A stretch of DNA of 64,000 nt from an uncultured Bacteroidia bacterium (GTDB lineage Bacteria; Bacteroidota; Bacteroidia; NS11-12g; UBA955): assembly GCA_938086785.1 (NCBI GenBank), contig CALKCM010000014.1:1-64000 (forward strand). Reading direction: 5' to 3'. This document shows positions 14,871 through 21,806 of this stretch, piece by piece (positions within the stretch are counted from its first letter, which is position 1; every line of letters begins with the position of its first letter). Under the pieces are notes generated by a model. It searched no databases. It worked only from the letters and a program-made list of their open reading frames with translations, and had not been told where the DNA came from. The position numbers and the translations under genes were made by a program.

Positions 14871-16742
14871 TTAGCCTTCGCCATTGCGAAAACCATCAAT
14901 ATCGTACCCTTCTAATCTGCCATTGCTGTCAAAAGGAAAAAATGGAAACAGCAACTCATTTTTTAGTTTTTTATTGTAAGCCTTTTTAAGTGCTTTATCC
15001 ATGGTCTTTGGTTTAACATCATAGTGTGCTATAATTTTATCCAAAGACAGATTAATTATTGTTATGAAGTTCACATATTGAACTATTGAAAGACCTTCCT
15101 TGAATTGTCCATTTTTTAAATTGTTCATTACCTCCGAATAGGTTATATACAATAGCTTTGTTTTTTTGGTGAGATTAAGTTCCTCTATTTGTCTTGATTT
15201 TGATTCAAATTGTTCTGAAATTAATCGGAATTTTCTAATTCCCTCGAGGCGATCGTCCAACATATCTTTTAATCCATCAATAACACTAGCTTTATTACAA
15301 TAGAGATAATATACTTCTCCGTCACTTTTTGAGGACGAGGGATTCGTTAAGCGATTTGGATTAAAATATGCTTTCGATTGATAACTCTCTTTTAATACAT
15401 CATTAATATCCAGATCATTCAAACTATTTATCGCTCCCTCCTGAAAGTATCGATAAAAAGCCATATCCTTAGACTCAAGGGAAGAGGTTATTATGTTTTC
15501 TTCTTCTTTAATCCTTTTACTTAGGTTTGAACTTAGTGAATTAACTTCTCTCTTTGAAATTAATATTTTACTTAGGGAATCGGCTTTATCAAAGGAGATC
15601 TGAGTTTTTTTATCCAATCTTTTCAAGTCACTTTTTTTATATCTGTAGCCAGTATATTGTTTGATATACCTTTTAACATCGTTATAAGAGTTAAAGGCGT
15701 CAAAATATAATCCAGAGCTAAATGACTTTTCTGCTTTTTCGTAGCCCCTGATGTTGTCCATTTTAGAGAATTTCGCCTTCTCAAGAACTATGTTACATCC
15801 CCCAGATATAGACTCACTTCTACTGTAGCGTTGGTAAGTTAAATCACCTGTGATATGTTTGTATAAAAACCAATCTGATTTCATCATGTACTTAAAGTAA
15901 TCTTGAATGTATTTAGTCGGAACACTGTTGTAGCATAAGGTATCTAAATCGTAACCCGCGTTTTCGAGTTCTTCCAAAGAAGCTCTTTTTAAATCTAAAA
16001 ATCTTTGATTCCTCTCAGCATTTAACTCAGGATTTAAAGATGTTGAACCATCCAGTATTTGCCCGCTGCCATTACGACCAATAAAATCTGTCATATATTT
16101 ATCTTTAAATGTAATTTCAAAAGTTTGGTTTTTATTTAAAAAATCCAATTTCCACGTACCATTAGAATAGCTATTTAGATCATAGTTTCCATTAACTTTT
16201 AATACACCTACTTCATTAATAATTACATTGCCTACAATTCTTCCTTTGCTAAAATTCATACTCGTGGTTATATTATTTTCTGGATTGTACGCTCCCCAAC
16301 CGGTGTACCTACTATACAACCTTGTTTTATTTTTAGAGTAATATTTCCAATTTCCGTCGGCTAAACCATTTTTGTAATTGGCTGTCAACGTTATAGTCCC
16401 AGTAGCGTGATAATATCCCAAAAAGTAATCATTCATAACAAGTTTGTACGTCCAGGTTCCATGCTTGAGTCCCTTTTCATAATTCCCAGAAATGGTTTGT
16501 CTTAGCCCTTTATTATCGTCTTTGCCATTTAAGCTATAGTTAAAGGCTCCTTGCTTGACATATTCTCTTGTTTTTGGATCTTCATAGTATTTATAATCTG
16601 CTTGACCCGGTTGATTACTTCCGTTAGCAAATGAGCCACTATAGGTCTTTAATGACTGTCCATAACTGCCCGCAGATATAAATAAGAATAGTGAACATAA
16701 GCAGGTCGACAGATTGATTTTTCTCTTTCTAATATAATTCAT
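14871..16742 (-). CDS. Exported YwqK/MORN-like protein with long helical C-terminal part
   Basis: A 623-residue protein from ATG 16742. Residues 1-29 are a signal peptide ending 'GSYGQ'. Residues about 30-230 carry irregular YwqK/MORN-like strands ('GNYEKGLKHGTWTYKL', 'ANYKNGLADGNWKYYS', 'YSNGTWKLDFL'). Residues about 250-623 are mostly helical and charged, with coiled-coil character near 370-430 and 520-560; no family is recognised. A TAACTTTG box ends 5 bases before the ATG, which excludes the longer open frame to 16784. It lies between R3 copies 1 and 2, so it is the single intact gene of one cassette-like unit. Probably periplasmic or surface-exposed; role unknown. Confidence 0.75.
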   Translation of the reverse strand: MNYIRKRKINLSTCLCSLFLFISAGSYGQSLKTYSGSFANGSNQPGQADYKYYEDPKTREYVKQGAFNYSLNGKDDNKGLRQTISGNYEKGLKHGTWTYKLVMNDYFLGYYHATGTITLTANYKNGLADGNWKYYSKNKTRLYSRYTGWGAYNPENNITTSMNFSKGRIVGNVIINEVGVLKVNGNYDLNSYSNGTWKLDFLNKNQTFEITFKDKYMTDFIGRNGSGQILDGSTSLNPELNAERNQRFLDLKRASLEELENAGYDLDTLCYNSVPTKYIQDYFKYMMKSDWFLYKHITGDLTYQRYSRSESISGGCNIVLEKAKFSKMDNIRGYEKAEKSFSSGLYFDAFNSYNDVKRYIKQYTGYRYKKSDLKRLDKKTQISFDKADSLSKILISKREVNSLSSNLSKRIKEEENIITSSLESKDMAFYRYFQEGAINSLNDLDINDVLKESYQSKAYFNPNRLTNPSSSKSDGEVYYLYCNKASVIDGLKDMLDDRLEGIRKFRLISEQFESKSRQIEELNLTKKTKLLYITYSEVMNNLKNGQFKEGLSIVQYVNFITIINLSLDKIIAHYDVKPKTMDKALKKAYNKKLKNELLFPFFPFDSNGRLEGYDIDGFRNGEG

Positions 16743-16747
16743 TTTCG

Positions 16748-16755
16748 CAAAGTTA
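16748..16755 (-). promoter_or_regulatory. -7 box TAACTTTG
   Basis: Ends 5 bases before the ATG at 16742. Confidence 0.5.
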
Positions 16756-16841
16756 TACAAAGTATGTTCTAGGGAATAGCCCATTTGCAGCCCATATATA
16801 GTAGAATATTATTTGAGTAAATATGTTGTAAAAACGCATCA

Positions 16842-16849
16842 TAGATTTG
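16842..16849 (+). promoter_or_regulatory. -7 box TAGATTTG of a dead lipoprotein gene
   Basis: Ends 4 bases before an ATA codon at 16854 that occupies the expected start position. Confidence 0.45.
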
Positions 16850-16853
16850 TGGT

Positions 16854-16949
16854 ATAAAAAATATATTTGTATTTTTTCTGTTGTTCGGGATAGTTCTCTT
16901 CGGCTGTAAGAAAAAAGATGTTGAAACCTCCGATAATCCCAATTACTGA
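16854..16949 (+). pseudogene. Gutted lipoprotein gene (signal peptide only)
   Basis: From ATA 16854 the frame reads 'KNIFVFFLLFGIVLFGCKKK', a perfect lipoprotein signal with lipobox 'LFGC', followed by 'DVETSDNPNY' and a stop that lies inside repeat R2. The start is ATA instead of ATG and the body of the gene is missing. The signal resembles that of the DUF285 lipoprotein at 17430 ('NGCKKEEVVE'), so this is probably a deleted cassette gene joined to its end repeat. Confidence 0.65.
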
Positions 16950-17050
16950 CAGTAAACCATTGGGCTGTATACCCGTTCTGAGCAAAGCCTTCAAATAAGA
17001 AGGCCTTATTATAAAGAATACGGAGGTGTTGAATAAGAAAAGTAGTTCGG
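16935..17050 (+). repeat. End repeat R2, copy c
   Basis: Begins at the deletion point of the dead lipoprotein gene (ATCCCAATTACTGACAGTAA ...) and continues through 'TATACCCGTTCTGAGCAAAG' to 'AGTAGTTCGG', then in continuous homology with 18663-18712 into R3 copy 2. The left ATAGGCTT arm is lost. Confidence 0.75.
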
Positions 17051-17075
17051 ATTTTTTTGGGATTTATCTGTAAAC

Positions 17076-17147
17076 CGATACCTTGTGACATAAAAAAACC
17101 TATAACCGAATGTGAAACAATCAATTACAGGTTTTTAAGTGTAGCCC
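17076..17147 (+). repeat. Direct repeat R3, copy 2, with tRNA-Glu 3'-end bases
   Basis: Identical over about 70 bases to 18713-18780, including the terminator hairpin and 'TTTTTAAGTGTAGCCC', which at the tRNA-Glu locus are the last bases of the tRNA and its 3' flank. After GCCC the sequence departs from the tRNA and contains a small palindrome, GTTCGA-TTC-TCGAAC. It looks like a displaced attachment site. Confidence 0.8.
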
Positions 17148-17149
17148 CT

Positions 17150-17275
17150 AAGGTTCGATTCTCGAACACTTTTACTGAGAACTTAAGCGAGCTGTACAAC
17201 TTGAAACATTTACTTATAGAGCAAGAAATCATTGGTGATGGTGGCGGTTCCCTTTATTTAAAAGGATTTCCTTAA
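17150..17275 (+). pseudogene. 3' fragment of an unknown gene
   Basis: Directly after R3 copy 2 the plus strand reads 'SNTFTENLSELYNLKHLLIE' and ends 'DGGGSLYLKGFP' before a stop. Composition and ending look like a real C terminus, but everything upstream is repeat sequence, so this is a truncated remnant. Family not recognised. The rest of 17276-17417 is AT-rich and empty. Confidence 0.45.
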
Positions 17276-17417
17276 TATTCTAATATTCCTTAGAGTCATT
17301 AAACTACAGTAGATAGATAACTTGGTAGATTTATTATTATTAAAGAGATAGACTTACTAAGGTTAGTGTTCACGCCAACACCTCCTTATTGTCAATAATT
17401 GGCAAATTATAATTGTT

Positions 17418-17425
17418 TACTTTTG
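17418..17425 (+). promoter_or_regulatory. -7 box TACTTTTG
   Basis: Ends 4 bases before the ATG at 17430. Confidence 0.5.
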
Positions 17426-17429
17426 GCAA

Positions 17430-18536
17430 ATGAAAAAATTATTTTTAGCAATATTAGTTTTAGGTGCAATTCTAAATGGCTGCAAAAAAGAAGAGGTTGT
17501 AGAAACCACAAAGGAAATAGTTAGCACCGCTTCAGACTTGCCTCAAGTTACCACTGGGAATCCAATAGTTACAGATACTGCTTTAATTTTATCTGGAGAA
17601 GTTACATTTACTGATGGAGACGATTCTACTACAAGAGGAATCTGTTGGAGTGAAAGTCCAAATCCAACAACAAACGACCAAAACTATCTGGATACCGCAA
17701 CTGGTTTAGGTACTTTTAGTGTTAATGTATTCTCTCAACTTGAACCAAATACAAATTATTATATTCGAGCATTTGCTGAGAACTCGGTAGGTAAAGTATA
17801 CGGAAATGTGGTTTCTTTCACTACAAATTATTTTAATCGTAATAATGCATATATAAATTCAAAAGGTTGCTTGGAATGTAATAAATACGAAGTAGGAGAC
17901 ACTTTTACAATACAATATACTAATTATATAGTTGCAGACAGAGAAATGCTTGATGACGCATTACAAAATGGCGAAGATTTAACAAAATATTGTACATCCA
18001 AAGTGACTGATATGTCAAATATGTTTAATGGCGCTCAATCCTTCAATCAAGACATAGGCAATTGGGATGTAAGTAATGTGACTTCTATGGGTGGTATGTT
18101 TCATATGAATGAATCCTTCAACCAAGACATTGGCAACTGGGATGTAAGTAATGTGACTGATATGTCAGCTATGTTTCAGATTACTCAATCCTTCAATCAA
18201 GACATAGGCAATTGGGATGTGAGTAATGTGACTGATATGTCTGGTATGTTTACAGCAGCATACGTCTTCAATCAAGACATTGGTAATTGGGATGTAAGTA
18301 ATGTGACTAATATGGTTATTATGTTTGCATCAGCATACGACTTCAATCAAGACATAGGCAACTGGGATGTAAGTAATGTGACTTCTATGCGAGGGATGTT
18401 TAATATGAATGAATCCTTCAACCAAGATTTAACTAAATGGTGTGTAAAAAATATCGCTGTAATGCCAGATTTTTTTTCCGCAAATAGCAATTTTTCAATT
18501 ACATATCATCCAGTATGGGGCACTTGTCCCCCTTAA
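17430..18536 (+). CDS. DUF285/BspA-like repeat lipoprotein with fibronectin-like domain
   Basis: A 368-residue protein. Residues 1-18 are a lipoprotein signal with 'LNGC', so the protein is lipid-anchored. Residues about 35-135 are a fibronectin type III-like domain ('GICWSESPNPTTNDQNY', 'LEPNTNYYIRAFAENSVG'). Then comes the same Cys head as in the 8804 protein ('CLECNKYEVGDTF', 'VADREMLDDA'), five 25-residue repeats '[14 protein letters not shown]', and the tail 'VWGTCPP'. It is a surface-exposed solenoid with a putative spacer domain; ligand unknown. It lies between R3 copies 2 and 3, is followed at once by end repeat R2, and sits 242 bases from tRNA-Glu. Confidence 0.88.
   Translation: MKKLFLAILVLGAILNGCKKEEVVETTKEIVSTASDLPQVTTGNPIVTDTALILSGEVTFTDGDDSTTRGICWSESPNPTTNDQNYLDTATGLGTFSVNVFSQLEPNTNYYIRAFAENSVGKVYGNVVSFTTNYFNRNNAYINSKGCLECNKYEVGDTFTIQYTNYIVADREMLDDALQNGEDLTKYCTSKVTDMSNMFNGAQSFNQDIGNWDVSNVTSMGGMFHMNESFNQDIGNWDVSNVTDMSAMFQITQSFNQDIGNWDVSNVTDMSGMFTAAYVFNQDIGNWDVSNVTNMVIMFASAYDFNQDIGNWDVSNVTSMRGMFNMNESFNQDLTKWCVKNIAVMPDFFSANSNFSITYHPVWGTCPP
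18038..18414 (+). repeat. Five 75-bp tandem repeats inside the DUF285 lipoprotein gene
   Basis: Same 75-base unit and reading frame as at 9079-9455; high identity between the two genes would allow recombination between them. Confidence 0.85.
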
Positions 18537-18674
18537 AAATAGAATATCGATAGGCTTTATTCCCAATTACTGACAGTAAAGCATCGGACTATATACCCGT
18601 TCTGAGCAAAGTATTCAAACAAGAAGCCTATATTTTAAAGGGGTGCGGGGGTGTTAAACAATAAAAATAGTTCG
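18537..18674 (+). repeat. End repeat R2, copy d (full length)
   Basis: Directly after the DUF285 stop. It has ATAGGCTT ... AAGCCTAT outer arms, TTACTGACAGTAA, 'TATATACCCGTTCTGAGCAA', a G-rich stretch and TAGTTCGG. Matches 9578-9710 next to the other tRNA. Confidence 0.8.
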
Positions 18675-18712
18675 GATTTTTTTGGGATTTATCTGTAAAA
18701 CGATACCTAAAA

Positions 18713-18778
18713 CGATACCTTGTGACATAAAAAAACCTATAACCGAATGTGAAACAATCAATTACAGGTTTTTAAGTG
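18713..18778 (+). repeat. Direct repeat R3, copy 3 (adjacent to tRNA-Glu)
   Basis: This is the copy in its native place: it carries the terminator of tRNA-Glu and abuts the tRNA 3' end. A 12-base partial duplication, CGATACCTAAAA, precedes it. Confidence 0.85.
18729..18773 (-). terminator. Terminator of tRNA-Glu
   Basis: Minus strand: AAAACCTGTAA ... TTATAGGTTTT with one mismatch and a long loop, ending in a run of T. Present in all three R3 copies. Confidence 0.65.
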
Positions 18779-18850
18779 TAGCCCGTAGGGGAATCGAACC
18801 CCTCTTACATGGATGAAAACCATGCGTCCTAGCCGATAGACGAACGGGCC
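18779..18850 (-). tRNA. tRNA-Glu (TTC)
   Basis: The minus strand folds into a full cloverleaf. The anticodon loop is TTTTCAT with anticodon TTC, in stem CATGG/CCATG. The T arm is AGGGGTTCGATTCCCCT. Acceptor GGCCCGT pairs with ACGGGCT (G1-T72 wobble). CCA is not encoded. It is the anchor of the array to its left. Confidence 0.93.
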
Positions 18851-18903
18851 ATTGTTAAAATGAGGTGCAAATCTAAGTTGTGTTTTTCAAAAAAACCACA
18901 CTT

Positions 18904-19269
18904 TTAGAATTTTTTTATTTTGGCATCTCCCCAAAGTTCTTCTAGCGCATAAAACTCCCTTTTGTCTTTTAAGAAAATATGAAGTACCACGTTCACAAAG
19001 TCAAGCACCAACCACTCCGATTCTTGACCTACTCCCTCGCGAACAAAGGGCTTTTCGCTGAGTTGCTTGCGAGCAAAATCCTCTGCACTATCTACCAATG
19101 CCTCTAGTTGTTTATAATTACTTCCGCTGCAGATGACCATAAACTCTGCAAATGTATTTTTTAGATTTCTCAAATCTAAAGAGACAATATCTTCTCCTTT
19201 TTTTTCTTCAAGACCAGCCACAAGTACATTTACGAGTAATTCTGATTCACTTATTTCGGTTTTTGCCAT
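18904..19269 (-). CDS. rsfS: Ribosome silencing factor RsfS
   Basis: A 121-residue protein of the RsfS/Iojap family, which binds ribosomal protein L14 (uL14) and blocks 30S-50S joining when nutrients are short. Family signatures are clear: 'LDLRNLKNTFAEFMVICSGS', 'KQLEALVDSAEDF' and 'SEWLVLDFVNVVLHIFLKD', ending with 'YALEELWGDA'. Length is normal for the family. It is divergent from birA with only 35 bases between the start codons. Downstream it meets tRNA-Glu. In many Bacteroidota, as I recall, rsfS is followed by ftsH; here the tRNA and the cassette array follow instead. Confidence 0.95.
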   Translation of the reverse strand: MAKTEISESELLVNVLVAGLEEKKGEDIVSLDLRNLKNTFAEFMVICSGSNYKQLEALVDSAEDFARKQLSEKPFVREGVGQESEWLVLDFVNVVLHIFLKDKREFYALEELWGDAKIKKF

Positions 19270-19278
19270 ACGTGGTTT

Positions 19279-19297
19279 TAACTTTGTGCAAAGGTCA
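19279..19297. promoter_or_regulatory. Divergent rsfS/birA promoter with overlapping boxes
   Basis: The plus strand has TAACTTTG at 19279-19286, 18 bases before birA. The minus strand has GACCTTTG at 19289-19296, 19 bases before rsfS. Together they form the palindrome CTTTG-TG-CAAAG, so the two polymerase sites must overlap. Confidence 0.5.
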
Positions 19298-19304
19298 ACA
19301 AAAA

Positions 19305-20066
19305 ATGGGAGATATTGAACTGTATTCAGAAATAGCTAATATGACCGTCTGGTCCGTTTCAGAATGCGAATCCACCTTTGATGTTTTAAAAGATCTCCCC
19401 GTCGCAAAAAACAAGTACAATGCCGTGTTTACGTTTAACCAAACCGCCGGCAAAGGGCAGTTTAATCGAAAATGGGCATCCCAGCCCTTTAAAAACATAG
19501 CACTTAGTATAGCCATTCCGCTAAGCCCAGATATGGCGGCAAATCCTACCTTATTTAACATGCATTTGAGTACTGCTGTTCTTGCTGCATTACAAGACCA
19601 TTGCCTTGCCGATTTAAGCATAAAATGGCCCAATGATATTTATGGAGAAGACAAAAAACTGGCGGGTTTTCTAATGTCTATCCTCAGCATTAAACAGAAC
19701 AAGTTCTTTCAGTTGGGTTTAGGTATCAACATAAATCAAATAAAATGGGCTGTAGACATCCCCAATCCTACCTCCTTGAAAATCTTAAATAATCAGGAAC
19801 AGAATTTACATGCAATCCTAAAGGGTATATTAAATCAGATTCAAAACAGTGTAGAAACCTTTAAATTAGGGAATCACAAAGAGATCTTGGGTGCATTTAA
19901 TAAAGGCCTGTGGCGAAGGGGGGAAAATGTAAGCTATGCTGCAGAAGGCAAAGATCCGGAACAGGGAATTCTCTTAGGTATCAATGGAAAAGGCCAAATA
20001 CAGCTTACCCATGCCCGCGGAATACAGTCATTCCATTTAGGGGAAGTTCGGCTTCTACCCAGATAA
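19305..20066 (+). CDS. birA: Biotin--[acetyl-CoA-carboxylase] ligase, single-domain type
   Basis: A 253-residue protein that adenylates biotin and transfers it to the biotin carrier protein of carboxylases. The catalytic loop is 'TAGKGQFNRKW' (standard GRGRxGRxW), the strand with the key Lys is 'IKWPNDIYGEDKKLAGFLM', and 'FFQLGLGININ' is also conserved. There is no N-terminal winged-helix domain, so it is an enzyme and not a biotin repressor. ATG 19305 gives the usual start; the frame is open further upstream but overlaps rsfS on the other strand. The small C-terminal domain ends with 'GEVRLLP'. It serves the same cofactor as the bio operon at 31262. Confidence 0.93.
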   Translation: MGDIELYSEIANMTVWSVSECESTFDVLKDLPVAKNKYNAVFTFNQTAGKGQFNRKWASQPFKNIALSIAIPLSPDMAANPTLFNMHLSTAVLAALQDHCLADLSIKWPNDIYGEDKKLAGFLMSILSIKQNKFFQLGLGININQIKWAVDIPNPTSLKILNNQEQNLHAILKGILNQIQNSVETFKLGNHKEILGAFNKGLWRRGENVSYAAEGKDPEQGILLGINGKGQIQLTHARGIQSFHLGEVRLLPR

Positions 20067-20122
20067 TTGTTGTAATTGTGATGCAACCTTTTTATCTTCG
20101 GGCAGTCAAATAGTTGAATATC

Positions 20123-21787
20123 ATGAATAGAAGAGAGTTTTTTTCTGCTTCCCTTCCTAAAACGGAGGGAGTTTCGGAGCTTAAACAAGTAAAGAAAGTA
20201 GAGCGCAGAACCAGTTCGGGAATATCTGAATATACAGGTACATGGAGCCAATGGGAAGTAAAGCACTTGCTATCCAGAGCTCTTTTTGGATACAATCATG
20301 CAGATTTGGCCAAATACGGCGCTAAAACCATGTCAGAAACCGTAGCCGAGTTAATTAATATTGATGAAACCGTGCCGGACCTGCCAATCAATGACTATAG
20401 TTTTAATACAACCGATCCATACTGCCCAGAAAATGCCATTTGGTTGACAACCCGGTCTTCCAATAATTTTGGAAGGCGAATGAGCCTAAAAAATTGGTGG
20501 ATGAAACACATGATTTCGGATGGGACCATTCGCGAAAAGATGACGTTGTTTTGGCACAATCATTTTGCCGCAGAGTCTGCTGCGATTGCTGATGCGCGCA
20601 TGGCTTACGTTTACCTTGCCCTTTTACGCAAACATTGCATGGGTGATTTAAAGGTTCTTACCAAAGAAATGACCATTGATCCAGGCATGTTGAAATATTT
20701 AAACGGTTATGTGAATTCAAAGGAAGCACCCGATGAAAACTATGCCCGTGAACTGCAAGAACTTTTTACCCTAGGAAAAGGCCCAGAGAGTAAGTATACT
20801 GAGGATGACGTGAAAGCCGCCGCTCGAGTATTAACAGGTTGGAGAATTGATTATTCTAAGAATCCACCCGTTCGACTTTTTCAGAGCAGCAGGCATGACG
20901 AAGACGATAAACAGTTTTCTGCCTTCTATGGAAATAAGGTCATTAAAGGCCAATCTGGAGCAACTGCCGGAGAGGGAGAACTCGACGAAATGCTAGAGAT
21001 GATTTTTGCTAAAAGCGAGGTATCCAAGCACATTATTCGGAGGTTATATGTCTTTTTTGTATACTATGAGATAGATGCAGATACCGAAGCCAACGTTATT
21101 GAGCCTTTGGCCCAATTGTATGAAACAAATAACCACAACATTAAACCAGTCATAGAAACGCTTCTTAAGAGTGAGCACTTTTTTGATCAAGCCAATAGAG
21201 GATGCATCATTAAGCCACCCTTAGATTATATGGTGGGTTTTGCAAAATCGGGATACGTAAATCTACCAGCAAAAACAGAGAGCAATGCAGTGCGTTATTC
21301 CCACGAAAAATATATTAACGATATCTGTGTAGGGAGCGAACAGGCCTTATTAGATCCACCAGGTGTGGCTGGCTGGCCAGCCTATTATCAAGCGCCCTCA
21401 TTTCACGAAGTGTGGATTTCGAGTAATACCATGCCTACACGAGTTTCTGTGATGGGACAGTTGGCCTATAACGGACGAAAAAGCCAAGGCTATACCCTTA
21501 AAATGAATTTGTTTGAAATTGCAGAAAATACATCCAATCCCAGTGATCCAAATGTTTTGGTAAGCGAATGCCTCGATTATTTTTTACCCATGCCATCATC
21601 CGAAAATTTAAAGGCAAGCACCAAAGAATTTTTGCTTCCTGGCGGTTTGCCAGATTTTAACTGGACCACTATTTGGAATACCTACAAATCCGATCCTGGA
21701 GACGCAACCAATACAAAAACCTGCACGGACTTACTTACCTATATGATCTATAGTATTTTTAACTTAGCCGAATTTCAACTACACTAA
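20123..21787 (+). CDS. DUF1800 family protein
   Basis: A 554-residue protein of the DUF1800 family. Recognisable blocks: 'WEVKHLLSRALFGY', 'WWMKHMISDGTIREKMTLFWHNHF', 'PDENYARELQELFTLG', 'AARVLTGWRI', 'FGRRM' and 'LDPPGVAGWPAYY'. Function of the family is unknown, but it is almost always next to a DUF1501 gene, as here (19-base gap), and the two products are thought to act together outside the cytoplasm. The start at ATG 20123 is preferred over a TTG three codons upstream. A TATCTTCG box lies about 25 bases upstream. Confidence 0.92.
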   Translation: MNRREFFSASLPKTEGVSELKQVKKVERRTSSGISEYTGTWSQWEVKHLLSRALFGYNHADLAKYGAKTMSETVAELINIDETVPDLPINDYSFNTTDPYCPENAIWLTTRSSNNFGRRMSLKNWWMKHMISDGTIREKMTLFWHNHFAAESAAIADARMAYVYLALLRKHCMGDLKVLTKEMTIDPGMLKYLNGYVNSKEAPDENYARELQELFTLGKGPESKYTEDDVKAAARVLTGWRIDYSKNPPVRLFQSSRHDEDDKQFSAFYGNKVIKGQSGATAGEGELDEMLEMIFAKSEVSKHIIRRLYVFFVYYEIDADTEANVIEPLAQLYETNNHNIKPVIETLLKSEHFFDQANRGCIIKPPLDYMVGFAKSGYVNLPAKTESNAVRYSHEKYINDICVGSEQALLDPPGVAGWPAYYQAPSFHEVWISSNTMPTRVSVMGQLAYNGRKSQGYTLKMNLFEIAENTSNPSDPNVLVSECLDYFLPMPSSENLKASTKEFLLPGGLPDFNWTTIWNTYKSDPGDATNTKTCTDLLTYMIYSIFNLAEFQLH

Positions 21788-21806
21788 TTTTAGAGAGGAA
21801 CATCAA

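Noticed and set aside
17149-17160. A truncated second tRNA-Glu gene beside R3 copy 2
   Set aside because: Only the last about 7 bases of the tRNA match; the TTCGA-like letters beyond it form a palindrome and do not fold as a T arm.
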